A stretch of 64,000 bases of DNA from Diphasiastrum complanatum (GCA_029204225.1 CM055106.1:42734368-42798367), one strand, 5' to 3'; numbered from the stretch's first letter, positions 1 to 10,790 are shown. The notes: generated by a model not told the origin, from the letters alone. Translations and numbers: made by a program.

Positions 1-596
1 GTCTTGTATATGAAGCTTTCATTAAGTTCAAGTCTCTAGTTGAGAAGCAACTTAGTACTTCCATCAAAGCACTAAGATGTGATAATGGAGGAGGGTACAC
101 CTCCAATAAAATGAAAGACTTTTGTGAGATCAATGGCATTAAATTGCAATACATTTGTTCCTACACCCCCCAACAAAATGGGGTGGCCGAGAGGAAAAAT
201 AGGAGTCTATGTGAATGTGCAAAGTCCTTAAGACTTGATGCATCACTTCCGATCTCATTTTGGGGAGAAGATATAACATGTGCTAATCACTTGTGTAATA
301 GACTTCCTAGTAGTGCTATTGATGGGATCTCACCTTATCAAGCTTTGTTTGGTAAGAAACCCAATGTAAAAGATTTTAAAATCTTTGGATGTATTTGTTA
401 TGTCCACATCCCTTTGGAGACAAGAAAGAAGGAAGATGCTACCTCCTTCAAAGGGATTTTTGTTGGCTATGGAGAAAATAGCAAGGGCTATAGGATATAT
501 GATCCTATATCCAAGAAAGTAAAGGTAAGCAAGGATGTACTTTTTGATGAGTCACAATTTGCTAAAAGCTTTACAATCATACTTGGAATCTTGTAA
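1..596 (+). pseudogene. Copia-A integrase fragment
   Basis: Ty1/copia integrase core and start of the C-terminal region; the element enters the window already inside the core. The product would join element cDNA to host DNA. Visible are the RCDNGG-type strand around 81-100, the hallmark PQQNGVAERKNR near 160-200, the region with FWGEDITCANHLCNR, and the IFVGYGENSKGYRIYD block near 450-500. The open frame from 111 is only the distal part of a polyprotein, so its Met is not a true start. It ends at 596 just before the linker to reverse transcriptase, which continues in another frame. Family call is firm; the copy is decayed. Confidence 0.9.
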
Positions 597-597
597 A

Positions 598-729
598 TCT
601 TCCAAGAGGGAAGAAGCCACTTGCATGTAAGTGGATTTATAGAATAAAGTACAATCAAGATGGATCTATTAGTAAGTACAAGGCTAGGCTTGTTGCTAAA
701 GGATTTTTTCAAGTAAAAGGATTGGATTA
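598..729 (+). pseudogene. Copia-A reverse transcriptase, 5' piece
   Basis: Short continuation of copia-A into the beginning of reverse transcriptase. Translated blocks resemble ACKWIYRIKYNQDGSISKYKAR and LVAKGFFQVKGLDY, the conserved start of the copia RT domain. The piece stops exactly where the palindromic element at 730 begins; the expected next block ([14 protein letters not shown]) resumes at about 2125. This shows that the RT was split by insertion. Confidence 0.85.
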
Positions 730-2124
730 CATTAGGGGAACTTCGGACTCAATATGGGCCCTTTAAGAATGTAGAAAGAGAACATCATTAGACTACCCAA
801 CTTCAATTTTGGACAGCCACTTTTGAGATAAATCAATGACACTAAAATTCAAAATGAAGTGGGTGGGAAACCCAAGGCCGTGTCCTCGCGCATATGTCAT
901 CGTGTCGTGCCTCACCACATGCGGAAGGCAAGTGGAGTGAGCACATGTGGAGGAGGAAAATAGATTGTCTCTAGTAAAAGAAGTGTAGCATCTCTTTACA
1001 CCATTGCGTAGATCATGAAAAACTGCACATTTTTTCTTTTTGGATCACTTCAAATCCAACGCACGGTTAAAAAGTTATGGCAGTTTGAAGATTCATACCC
1101 TACCTGATATTGGAGCCGAGTGACCAATGATTTGTTCACACTGAACATAATGATCTGGTCATGTGGATGAGATATTGTACCATTTGCTTACAGAATTGTG
1201 TAGATAATGAAAAATTGCACACTTTTGGTTTTTGGATCACTTCAATCTGATGCATGATTAAAAAGTTATGGTACTTTGAAGATTCAGACCCTACTTGATA
1301 TCGGAGCCGAGTGACCATGATCTGTTCTCATGAATATAATACTTTGGTCGCACGGCTGAGATATCGGAGCCAAGCAACCCATGGCCTTTTGTCACTGAAC
1401 ATAATGCTCTGGTCGCATGGCTGCAATATTGGAGCTGCACGATCATAGCATTATGTTCAGTGAGAAGAGGCCATGGGTCGCTCGGCTCCGATATCAAGGA
1501 GGGTATGAATCTTCAGATGGCCATAACTTTTTAACCGTGTGTCGGATTGAAGTGATGAAAAAAGAAAAAGTGTGCAATTTTTTATTATCTACGCAATGGT
1601 GTAAAAAAATGCTACAATATCTCAGCCACGCAACCAAAGCATTATGTTCAGTGTGAACAGGTCATTGGTCGCTCGGCTCCAATATCAGGTAGGGTATGAA
1701 TCTTCAAACTGCCATAACTTTTTAACCGTGCGTCGGATTGAAGTGATCCAAAAAGAAAAAGTGTGCAATTTTTCATGATTTACGTAATGGTGTAAAGAGA
1801 TGCTACACTTCTTTTACTAGAGGTAATTTGTTTTCCTCCTCCACATGTGCTCACTCCACCTGCCTTCCGCATGTGGCGAGGCACGAAGCGACGCGATGAC
1901 ATATGCGTGAGGACATGGCCTCGGGTTTTCCACCCACTTCATTTTGAGTTTTAGTGTCATTGGTTTATCTCAGAAGTGGCTGTCCGAAATTGAAGTTGGG
2001 CCGCCACCGTTACGGTCTAGCACACATGGAAACACACCATTGGGCCATGTGGACATAAAACCTTTGAAAAGTCAAAAAAAATATTTTTACAAAAGGCCCT
2101 TTTGGATTCAAGAGTTCCCTAATG
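730..2124. mobile_element. 1.4-kb palindromic DNA element inside copia-A RT
   Basis: Inserted between two contiguous blocks of the copia-A RT. It begins ACATTAGGG and ends with the inverse CCCTAATGT, and the arms remain complementary for most of the length: for example 793-1155 pairs with about 1645-2005, and the symmetry centre lies near 1420-1440. Each arm also holds a tandem unit of roughly 180 bp (one containing the ATAACTTTTTAACCG region), so the whole reads as two units followed by two inverted ones. No long protein is encoded. No target duplication longer than about 2 nt is obvious. The first 50 bp share ATGGGCCCTTTAAGAA with the element starting at 49244, suggesting a non-autonomous relative (inference). 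Confidence 0.8.
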
Positions 2125-2810
2125 TGAAGAAACATTTGCATCTGTAGCTAAGCTTGTAACTATTAGATTAATCATTTGCATTGCTACTTTTTTCAAGTGG
2201 ATCTCTACCAAATGGATGTGACAAATGCTTTCTTGAATGGTTTCTTAAAAGAGAAAATCTACATGATGCAACCCGAGGGCTTCATCAAGGTTGGTGAGGA
2301 GCAAAAAGTTTGCTACTTTAAGGAAGAGCCTATATGGCTTGAAGCAAGCACCTAGAGCTTGGTATACTAGGTTGCATGATTTTCTCTATTTCCTTGGCTT
2401 TGTACTAAGTGCTTATGAACCTTCTTTATATTTCAAATGTAATGAAGGAAAGATCATCATTTTGGTGCTTTATGTTGATGACATCATTATGACAGGAAAT
2501 GATGATGAAGGCATAGGCAAAGTAAAAGTTGATTTATCTAGTGAGTTCAAGATGGTAGGTCTACGCTTCCTAAAGTTTATACTTGGGATAGAAGTGTCTA
2601 GAAGTAGCAATTGTACTTTCATAAGTCAATCTAAGTATGCTACTTCCATTCTTGAAAAGTTTGGTATGAAAGATTGTAAGGGGATTGACACCCCTATGGA
2701 GCATGTTGTGAAAGCAACTAATGAAGGTGATGAAACATCCTTTGAGGACATCACCTTCTTTAGAAAGCTTATAGGCTCCCTAATCTATTTATCACTAGAC
2801 CTAACTTAAG
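2125..2810 (+). pseudogene. Copia-A reverse transcriptase, main part
   Basis: RT continues after the palindromic insertion. Blocks in order: [13 protein letters not shown], the [10 protein letters not shown] block, MMQPEGF, then after a frame change [14 protein letters not shown], and the catalytic YVDD box in LYVDDIIMTGND near 2465-2500, followed by FKMVGLRFLKFILGIEV and the thumb region to LIGSLIYL. The YVDD aspartates are intact although the frame is broken near 2290 and again near 2810. Copies RNA of the element into cDNA in a functional relative; this copy cannot make a full polyprotein. Confidence 0.9.
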
Positions 2811-3435
2811 TTTTTGTGCAAGCAAGTTGAGTCAAAGTATGCAAGCTCCTTTAGTGCATCATTGGAAAAGTGCCAAGAGAGTGCTTAGATATGTTTCTAG
2901 TACTAGATTTTTTGGCATACTTTATGAAGGATCTAATTTGCACTTGAGAGCCTACTCGGATTCAGATTTTGTAGGTGACAAGATGGATAGAAAGTCCATT
3001 AGTGCATTTGCAACATTCCTTTGTGGAGGAGTAATATCTTGGCTTTCCAAAAAACAAGATACTATCTAACTATCTTCTTGTGAAGCCGAGTACAAGGCAT
3101 TGACTTCAACAACCAAAGAGCTCCTATGGCTAAGAAGACTCTTGATGGAGCTACATGTGCTAGAGGCCGAGGAGATCCCTTACATATATTTTGATAATCA
3201 AGCTTCTCAACAAATTGCTTCCAATCCTATCTTCCATGCTAGAACAAAGCATATTGAGATAGCTCATCACTTTGTGAGGGAGAAGGTACAATCCAAGGAG
3301 GTGCAACTACATCATGTACCATCATCCGAATGCATAGCTCATATCTTAACCAAGCCATTGTCCAAAAATCCATTTTTCAAGTTAAGACATGCTCTTGGAA
3401 TTGTAGATAGATGTACATTAGATTTTCCAAGTTAG
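2811..3435 (+). pseudogene. Copia-A RNase H
   Basis: Distal polyprotein region with the RNase H domain that removes the RNA template. Visible: the YSDSDFVGD block near 2955, the CGGVISWLSKKQDT block, then a TAA at 3067-3069, then SCEAEYKALTSTTKELLWLRRLL, YIYFDNQAS, FHARTKHIEIAHHFVREKV and a closing ILTKPL segment near 3350. The normal polyprotein stop TAG follows at 3433-3435, 14 bp before the LTR start. One in-frame stop breaks the domain; otherwise it is well conserved, suggesting fairly recent insertion. Confidence 0.9.
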
Positions 3436-3448
3436 AAGTGAGGAGCAG

Positions 3449-4250
3449 TGTTGAAAATTGTCACTTCTCACTTGTCATTTTATATTGTAAATAAAGATCA
3501 ATCATGAGAAGAAAGTGCATGATCTGATTTCACACATGTGGAGCCTATTCCCATGGTGAAGGAAAGTACTTTTCATACTTGTAAATATCTATTTTGATTT
3601 TGTATCAATCAAGTTAAGTGTGAACATGATATGACTAGTTTTTAGTCAAGTTGACTAGTCACCCAGAAATTAACTTATCCTTGCATGTGCATGAGTAAAT
3701 GCTCCCACATGGCAAGTGGATGTTCACACGTGTGTATAGAGTTCTATAAGATAAGAGTTGACCATTTTACTTAGATCCTATTTTGTAGCAAATATTCCTA
3801 TATTCTAGGAGAGTAGCTTTTTGGATTTTAGCCATATTCTAGAAGGTCAACTTTGGATAAGGATCAAGGATGGATCAAATGGATAGATCTGAGTGATGTA
3901 GCACTCTTCACACGTGTGAAAACCTGCTATATTGTACCAGACTCGTGGATGTACTTGATCCATAAAAGGATCATCTTTTGCATTCTACACTTTTTTGAGA
4001 TTTCTAGTCAATAGAATTGTGATTTTAATGCATGATTGCTATCAAGAACCAAAGTACGTGTTGTTTCAGGTGCAGGCCGTACAGTGGACAGTACTCCACA
4101 CGTGTGACGCCGCTCTCACTAGTTTATGAAGTTTTGATGCTCTTGCTTAAATCTAAGTGTAGTGAATCTAGATCAAGACCTAAAGTGTAGAACTTGATAG
4201 ATCCTTTGATTAAGCAACCAATAACTCTCTATGATTGTTAAGCACTATCA
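3449..4250 (+). repeat. Copia-A 3' LTR (right end approximate)
   Basis: Begins TGTTGAAAATTGTC right after a purine-rich AAGTGAGGAGCAG tract that fits the polypurine primer. It contains three copies of the palindrome CACACGTGTG (3725-3734, 3909-3918, 4097-4106), a G-box-like core. The right end is not marked by a clear CA plus target duplication because copia-B integrase sequence abuts it at about 4255, so the end is approximate. Confidence 0.65.
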
Positions 4251-5009
4251 TTATTGTCCTTCAAACTGAAATTTTATTAGATCTTCCTTGGTCTTATCAT
4301 CAAGAGTAATGTTGACATAGCATGTGCATCCAAAGGTTCTTAGAAAGTTGACACTCGGCCTCCTCTTGAATAGCATCTCAAAAGGTGTCCTTCCATCCAA
4401 AATAGCACTCGGCCACCTATTGCACAAGAAATTGGCACACAACAAAGCTTGATCCCAAAATGGTTTGTCAAGATTAGCACTTAACCTCATAGCTTTAGCA
4501 CTTTCATATAAAGTCCTATTCTTCCTTTCAGCCACTCCATTTTGTTGTGGAGTCCTTGATGTTGTATACTCCCTCTTGATCCCATGCTCATCACAAAAGG
4601 CCTTGAACTTGTTAGATATGTACTCACCACCATTGTCACCTCTCAAGCACTTGATCTTTGTGGAAAATTGGTTCTCCCTTGCATTCTTGAACTTGACAAA
4701 GACATCATACACTTCATCCTTGCTCTTTAGTAGATAGATCCAACAAAATCTACTAAAATCATCAATGAATGTTACATACATCTTAGCTCCACTATTGCTA
4801 ATTGTAGTAAATCCATGAATATCCGAATGTACAAGTTGAAAAGGCTTTGTAGATCTAGAAATAGATCTAGTATAAGGTAGTCTATGTGACTTAGACAAAG
4901 CACAAGACTCACAAACATGCTTGTCATTACTTAAGGAACTTGGAAGACCAATCACAACCTTCTTCCTTGCCAAACCTCTTGAATAGAAATTTGCTCCCTT
5001 GCAACACAT
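4251..5009 (-). pseudogene. Copia-B integrase
   Basis: On the - strand: the zinc-binding segment (CCKGANFYSRG and CESCALSKSHRLPY), the catalytic core with DIHGF, TFIDDFSRFCWIYLL, LRGDNGGEYISNKF, the TPQQNGVAERKNRT hallmark, then FWDQALLCANFLCNR and FGCTCYVN. It runs out at about 4258 within the block preceding FVGY, where the LTR of copia-A takes over; RT and RNase H are missing. The D, D and E of the core can be recognised by position. It is open for 252 codons, one of the better preserved domains here. Confidence 0.9.
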
Positions 5010-5139
5010 CCAACTTGATTAGCAATAACACAAGCATCTAGTTTTAATAACTTCCCCCCCTTGTCTTTTATCTTTTCTAATCAAGACATCCTTCCTTTTG
5101 ATCAAACAAGCATCTCCATCAAACTCCACCTTGAGGCCT

Positions 5140-5820
5140 TTACTTAGAATTTTGGCTCACACTGAGTAAATTCTTGGTAATAAATGGAATAATCAAGACA
5201 TCCTCCAAATGAACATTCCTATTTGTAGAGAGAGAAATAGCAATTCTGCCAATCCCTTTGATTGCACACTCACCATCATTGGCCGTGTAGATCACCCTCT
5301 TGTCATCTCCATATGCCAACAAAGAAGTGAAGTACTCATTGTGAAAGGTCATGTGTGAATTTGCTCCACTATCAATCCACCAAGGACCTAGATCTCCATC
5401 ATTAGCAAGCATACATGAAGACATCACAAAAGCATCATCATTTGCATCTTGAACATCCAAACCATCCTCATCAAGAGTAGGATTACCTTGCTTGTCTCCT
5501 TGATCTCTCCTCTTCTTGTAGCACTCACTAGCAAAGTGTCCTTTGATGCCACAATAGAAGAACTTGAGTTTTGATCTATCCTTCTTTTTGCCACTTGAAG
5601 AAGCATCCACTTGATCTTGCCCTTTAGACCACTTACTTTTGGTTTTGCCCTTGAATTTGCCCTTTGTGAACATAGCATCCTCTTGAAGTGTCGATGTAGA
5701 TTCACCTCTTGCTTGAAGCCTATATTCCTCATTGATCAAGATCTCTTGAAGATCCATCAAACTTGGCAAAGTCTTTTGAATAGCAATACTTTGAACAATG
5801 TTAGCATAAGCATCCAACAA
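5140..5820 (-). pseudogene. Copia-B gag C-terminus, zinc knuckle and protease
   Basis: Minus-strand open frame of 226 codons. Order: end of the gag UBN2-like domain (LPSLMDLQEILINEEYRL), a basic Lys/Ser-rich stretch, a nucleocapsid zinc knuckle that reads FFYCGIKGHFASEC, and the aspartic protease active site WWIDSGANSHMT near 5350-5370, then the linker to integrase. The first Cys of the CX2CX4HX4C knuckle has become Phe, so RNA binding would be impaired; the protease DSG is intact. The frame differs from the upstream gag piece, so at least one frameshift separates them. Confidence 0.9.
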
Positions 5821-5880
5821 GCCATTAAGAATTACTTGAATAAGCTCTCATTCCTTAATGCTTTCATCTATGTAAATTAA

Positions 5881-6285
5881 CTAATCATTCAATGCTTTTA
5901 TTCTCAAAACAAAAGTACTTGGACTTTCTTCATTCTTTTGCAAACAAAAAAAGATTTGCCTTCTTAGATTCAACACTCTAGAAGTAGACTTGGATTCATA
6001 AAGCTTCTTTAATGAATTCCAAGCTTCCAAAGATGATGTGCACTTACCAACTTCCTTGAGAAGTTCATTGGTAATATTCATCTTTATCATGTGTAGAGCC
6101 TTCTTGGTCCTCTTGTCATACCTCAGTTGATCTTTTTTTGTTGTTGGTCTCTCCTCCAAACGTACAACATTATCCAAAACATCATTCATCTCAAGAAGTG
6201 ACTCCATTCTCACTTTCCACAATGAATAGTTACTTGAGGTAAGCCTATCATTGGCTTCCAACATGACTTCAATTGAGGTTGCCAT
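5881..6285 (-). pseudogene. Copia-B gag N-terminus
   Basis: Start of the copia-B polyprotein: Met at 6283-6285, then the conserved gag opening LEANDRLTSSNYSLWKVRMESLL, and the NELLKEVGKCTSSLEAWNSLKKLYES block followed by RVLNLRRQIFFCLQ. This is the retrotransposon gag (UBN2/DUF4219-like) fold that forms the virus-like particle shell. It stops at 5881 and resumes in another frame at 5820. About 600 bp of untranslated leader lies between this Met and the primer-binding site at 6871. Confidence 0.9.
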
Positions 6286-6870
6286 GTAGCAATGACCTGA
6301 TCTTCTTTTTCAACCTATTTCAATGCACAAAGCACTCCTTTGAACAACAACAAATGCTTTCAAAAGAAATCACCAAGATTTAAAACTATCTAAAAAATTC
6401 TCTTATAGCACTTATACCAAGCAAATCAATACAGAGAGTCATGGAATCTTGATCAACCTATGATCTATCCTCTATTGACTTTTGCCAATTCCTAAGATTT
6501 AAACACACTCAAATGAATTTCAGCAACCTCACTATCTAGAGATCCAATCAAAATTAAGGTTTTGACAAAATCGCAAAATTTGACTATTCCAAATCTACAT
6601 GCAAATGCTGAAAATTTGATATGCAATCTATACGCCACTACTTAGGCTGATCCAATGATCCAAAAATTAGCCAAATCTAGTATGTGAATTCAAAAATCAG
6701 AATTGATCAAGTATATTGACCTATATAGTGTTCTGATCTACAAAAGATCCAATCTACAAAAGCAAAAAACTTGATTTTGATGTAGAATCCTCTCTAGCAT
6801 GCTCTAGACTTGATATCTTCACCAAATTATTGATAGATCTGATTTCCTCCTTCATAACCTAAAACACAAA

Positions 6871-6881
6871 CTTTGATATCA
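6871..6881 (-). promoter_or_regulatory. Copia-B primer-binding site
   Basis: On the - strand TGATATCAAAG lies directly after a CA-ending LTR, matching the plant copia primer site TGGTATCAGAG (initiator tRNA-Met half) with two changes. It defines the inner edge of the LTR. Confidence 0.6.
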
Positions 6882-7845
6882 TGTGAAATATTTCAGATTA
6901 TTATGATCCAATGTACTTGAATGATCTTTGGTTAGAAAGAGAAATACACTACCAATCTCACCAATGTAGAAAAATCAACATCTACACACAAAATGAGATG
7001 CAAACACTAATAGAACTTGATAAAACTTGAATGAAATGAAAAAGTAGTATTGTTGTCCATACAAAACCAAAAAGCTACTCTATTTCTCACTTGTGGATCC
7101 AAAAATAACAAATATAGATCATTCTACACATAGAATTGCAAGCAATCACCAAAATAGTGCACCAATGGATAGTAGAACTCAAGAGGACCATTTATAAGCA
7201 TGAAATGAGATAGAGAAGAGAGAAGATAGCTCTCTCCACAAGTTACATCCTTTTATAGCAGGTACAAACCCTATATGGCCACTTGTCTTTCCCACCAAAA
7301 TGCTAACCCTACTAATTTTGGGTCTAGATTCAATGTACCCAACTATTCAAATTTGAATCTACTCAAACTCGCATTCTAACTTTCCCACACTTTCAAAAAG
7401 TGCTTATTCAAATGAAATTTAGACTAATGAACTTTGAAAAGTCAATCTCTATGTCTAAAACAAGTTTTGGCCTCAATATGCCAAATCTTTCACATGTAGG
7501 TGACCTATGCTAATCATAGGTGGCCTGTCGAGTCCTCCCTGCTCACCTATGCTCAGCATAGGTAGTGAAGAAGACCAGTTCCCTCTACTATGCTCAACAT
7601 AGCATGTCGTTGTGAAGTTCATGTGTTGCATGTATGGCAGAGCACTTTTAGGTGGTAACGAAGTTCTTCATGAGGAGAAATACGACAAATGTTCTATGCT
7701 CAACATAGCATTTGAAACATGTTCTATGCTGAGCATAGGTAGCGAAGAATGTCCCGATGTAGCTATGCTCATCATAAAAAGTGCTCTTTAACACTCTCGT
7801 TTGCTATGTTGAGCATAGGTGCTAGCCAAGTGCCAAGAGTCAACA
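6882..7845 (-). repeat. Copia-B 5' LTR with palindrome-rich U3
   Basis: On the - strand the LTR would open TGTTGACTC at about 7845 and close with CA at 6882. A TATAAAA box lies at 7251-7257 (-), fitting the LTR promoter. The U3 half (7504-7819) is crowded with seven near-identical short palindromes, annotated separately. The inner boundary is supported by the primer site; the outer boundary is inferred from the TGTTG start only. Confidence 0.55.
7504..7819. repeat. Seven dispersed CTATGCTNAGCATAG palindromes
   Basis: Copies at 7504-7520, 7546-7562, 7588-7602, 7694-7708, 7724-7739, 7763-7776 and 7804-7819, each an 8+8 imperfect palindrome of the form CTATGCT-N-AGCATAG, some flanked by an extra C and G. 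Spacing varies from about 15 to 90 bp. They sit upstream of the copia-B LTR TATA box on the - strand. They look like multiple binding sites for a dimeric factor or small hairpins; their role is unknown. Confidence 0.85.
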
Positions 7846-7861
7846 ACACAAAATCTTTGAG

Positions 7862-8127
7862 CTTTTTACTCATGTAGCAAAGAAGCCTGGCAAGGGGGGG
7901 ACTCACAATTTCATATTCAAGAAAAATTGCTTGCTGATCAACCAAATGATGAAAAAGAAGAGGGATTTGTGAACGTGCTTGTAAAAGAGATGGACAAGTC
8001 TCGTTCTATTTTCATTCTGAATGAGACTATGATTTTTGACTCTGCCAAGATGATGTCGTCAAGACGTATTTTGATAAAGCTCTTGTTACTTTGGTATGTA
8101 ATTCTAAAACATACTAATATCCATTAA
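7862..8127 (+). other. Unrecognised exon-like ORF fragment
   Basis: An open stretch on + from about 7921 encodes LADQPNDEKEEGFVNVLVKEMDKS and then SIFILNETMIFDSAK; a +1 shift near 8045 would continue with DDVVKTYFDKALVTL. It does not resemble any transposon domain around it. It is preceded by CAAG at about 7918-7921 and followed by GGTATGTAA at about 8092-8100, so it could be a captured exon of a host gene with splice sites still attached. Function unknown; its sandwiched position between two - strand copia pieces argues against an active gene. Confidence 0.35.
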
Positions 8128-8129
8128 CA

Positions 8130-8696
8130 AGTGCGCTGTAGTTGCTGAACTGTAACATCATCATCTTCGGGCTCATTGTTGACAAGTTGTTCGGTAGACA
8201 AGCTTGGACCTTCAAAAGGAATAGTCGACTTTGGAACTAAAGAGTTTAATATTTAGGGAGAGTCTGGTAGTTTGCCTACATGAGCTTTTCCCTTACCTTT
8301 GAGGTCGATGAACTGATCTTCAATGAAGATGACATCCTGGTTAGTGAATATCTTTGACTCGACAGGATCATTTAACTTATAAGCTTTATCTGAAGTAAAT
8401 GAAAATCGATTTGATACTCTGGAAGTTGAGCTTCTATTTGAGATTATGAGAATTTGCGCATAAGCGATACATCCAAAAAATCGTAAGTTTGATAGAGAAC
8501 ATTTGGAGCCTATCCAAACGTCGTACGGTGTTTTGTCTGAGAGACTTTTAGTAGGACATCTATTCTGAATATAAGCTGCAGTTGAAACAACTTCAGCCCA
8601 GAAGGACTTTGGAAGTGTCACATGTGATAACGTGCACTTTTTCGATTCGACTAAATTTCTGTTCTTTCTCTCAACAAGACCAGTCGACTGAGGCAA
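8130..8696 (-). pseudogene. Copia-C integrase C-terminal half
   Basis: Minus-strand frame starting in the hallmark block (QSTGLVERKNRNLVES), then FWAEVVSTAAYIQNRCPTKSL, KTPYDVW, LRFFGCIAYAQI, a shortened VGY region and the AYKLNDPVESKIFTNQDVIF block. The pol is truncated at about 8130 before reverse transcriptase. The chain belongs to the copia lineage shared by elements G and H, not that of A and B. Confidence 0.85.
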
Positions 8697-9115
8697 ATAC
8701 GAGGTAATGTATTGTAGCTCAATACCATTGCTAAATCAATACTCCTTGAATTTGTTAGAGATGTATTCTCCCCCATTGTCGGACCTCAATGTTTTCATTT
8801 TTTTTCTAGTTTGATTTTTTGCATGCTCTTTGAGTTGTCAAAACTTGTTAAAAGCCTTCGATTTCTGCTTAATGAACTAAACAGGTGTTCTTCTCAAATG
8901 TTCGTCAATGAAGGTAATAAAATACTTTGCATCAAAAAATGACAAAGTTTGCATTGGACCACATATATCTAAATGAACAATGTCTAACAAATATTTTGTT
9001 GCATGCCTATGATGATCTTAAGAGAATCCTAGTATGCTTTTCAAGGATGCACCTATGACAGACAGGGAGGTCAACTTTATCGGCTGGATAGTCGAGATCA
9101 AGTGGTAGGGATCGT
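8697..9115 (-). pseudogene. Copia-C decayed integrase core
   Basis: No long frame, but on the - strand broken blocks of the integrase core can be followed: a LRSDNGGEYISNKF-like stretch near 8750-8790 and a VHLDICGPMQTLSF-like stretch near 8940-8990. Several stops and shifts are present. It connects the C-terminal half to the protease-integrase linker. Confidence 0.7.
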
Positions 9116-9634
9116 TTAGACATCTATGTAGTAATATATGTATGATTCAACTGTCCTAATTGATGATGCCATAATGACAAGAACAGAGGTTTTCAAGGCC
9201 TGACTAGTATTAGAATAACAATGTGCGAATCTATATAAGTTTCCATGCCTCTTGTCGAGTGCAAGGACCTTACTTGTCTTAGCGATAATTCGGCATTGAT
9301 TAGACTCAAACTCCACCCTATGACCTAAATCAGTGATCCTACTTATTGATAATAGATTCGTAGAAAGTTTAGGTACATACAAAACATTTGATAATAGTTT
9401 GATTTGATCATGCTAAAATTTCAATCTTACAACGCCTTCACCTTCAATAGTGTGAGTACTATCATCACCAAGATGAATGTACTTCTTTGTATTGTAAGGC
9501 ATATAGTAGTCATATAGTGATCTCATAATGTCCCATACTTTTCTCAAAGTTTGAGCTTCAGCTATGTGGCCAATCTGAGTGTTTGATATATTGAGAATAA
9601 TAAGCACAAAAGCTTTACCTCCTTCGACTTCCAT
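9116..9634 (-). pseudogene. Copia-C gag-protease piece with internal deletion
   Basis: Minus strand. 9116-9382 encodes the linker after protease (MYVPKLSTNLLSISRITDLG, a motif typical of copia protease C-terminus). 9413-9634 begins as gag (ILNISNTQIGHIAEAQTLRK and WDIMRSLYD) and switches within about ten codons to the protease strand KKYIHLGDDSTHTIEGEG. The zinc knuckle and the catalytic DSG are therefore missing: a deletion has fused gag to mid-protease in frame near 9505. Confidence 0.8.
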
Positions 9635-9800
9635 TTTGAGTCGGTTGTGTCGTCTTCAAACTTCTCTTCTGTACCTGTGACAACATCCCTCAACTCATTG
9701 GCGATTAGCAAGGTCTTCATCTTAAATTTTCACAAGTAATAATTGGATCCATTCAGCTTGTTGTCTACGATAAGACCGACTTTACTCTGAGAATCCATCT
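9635..9800 (-). pseudogene. Copia-C gag N-terminus
   Basis: Minus-strand gag start, Met near 9798, with LNGSNYYL, KFKMKTLLIANELRD and VVTGTEEKF readable across one in-frame stop. Matches the gag opening of copia-G (LDGSNYHLWNFKMRVVLMAKELWEIVAGTE), showing C and G are one lineage. Confidence 0.8.
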
Positions 9801-10036
9801 GGAACTTTAATATGGCGATATATCGATGATGTTAAGAGAGAGATAGCATGTTGCGCTACAATTGGAAATCAACTATCTGAAACTGAAATTTGATATTTAA
9901 AATTGAAGAATATGATATTGTAAAAAGTATCAAATAATATCAATTTGATATCACGAAAGATATCAAGTATTAGAGCCCTAGTATAATAAATGGCTATGAT
10001 ATCATGAAGGTACGCCCTAATATTATATATCCCGAT

Positions 10037-10048
10037 GCTCCAATACCA
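10037..10048 (-). promoter_or_regulatory. Copia-C primer-binding site
   Basis: TGGTATTGGAGC on the - strand, two changes from the copia consensus TGGTATCAGAGC, immediately next to the TG/CA edge of the LTR at 10049. Confidence 0.7.
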
Positions 10049-10790
10049 TGTTGGAAAGGGGTGATTGCAATAACAACAAGTCAAAGGCAGTGAAAGACTT
10101 ATCGAATGCAACGAAATGGAGCCTGCTTTCTTAATGCATGACTACTCCTATCAATATTGAGCAAAACATGATAACAGAAGTCACATTCAATCTTATAGTA
10201 AATAGCTTTGAAATCATCAATACTACAGTGATTACATAGCCAAACAATGAACTATCAGACAAAAGCAATATGAGAATTTTCAGCTACAAAACTATCACAA
10301 AGTTGCATACATTCTGATGTAATACTAAACACAATAAAGGATATACTGATTCAGCATGAAACAGATGATGATGAGCACAAGACAATTGCGAATAGAAACC
10401 GCATACTCTAAGCTATCTCTAAGTAACTGAAGATCTCTGTCTAAATCTTCACTTTCGCTGATAAGCAGTAAGTGCTAATAGCAAAACTCTAAATGAACTT
10501 CAAAGAACTGAGCTAGAATGCTCAAGAGTGTTCAAGCTTGAAAGCTTGAGAGAGCTGTTACTTGATTGAAAATAATTGAAGTATGATCATCTATTCATAC
10601 TAAGCAAAAATGTGGCAAGTCCAATAGGACAACTAATCAGGCCGCAGATCTTAATGGATAGTTGGCATCATGAGCTGACATCCATCCAGTTAGTACTTCT
10701 TAAAAATTGAGTGATCCAGGAGTATTTCTACAGACTGTGTAGAAAAATGCATAAAACTGCAGAGCTGGATAATGTAGTGGATGAAGATTA
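10049..10790 (-). repeat. Copia-C 5' LTR (outer end approximate)
   Basis: Inner edge fixed by the primer site: + strand TGTTGGAAAGG at 10049. The sequence up to about 10790 has no coding potential and ends where the unrecognised - strand ORFs start. The outer end has no visible target duplication, so this limit is a guess. Confidence 0.5.

Noticed and set aside
4465-4737. + strand 90-codon ORF inside copia-B
   Set aside because: Antisense shadow of the - strand integrase, which has clear motifs.
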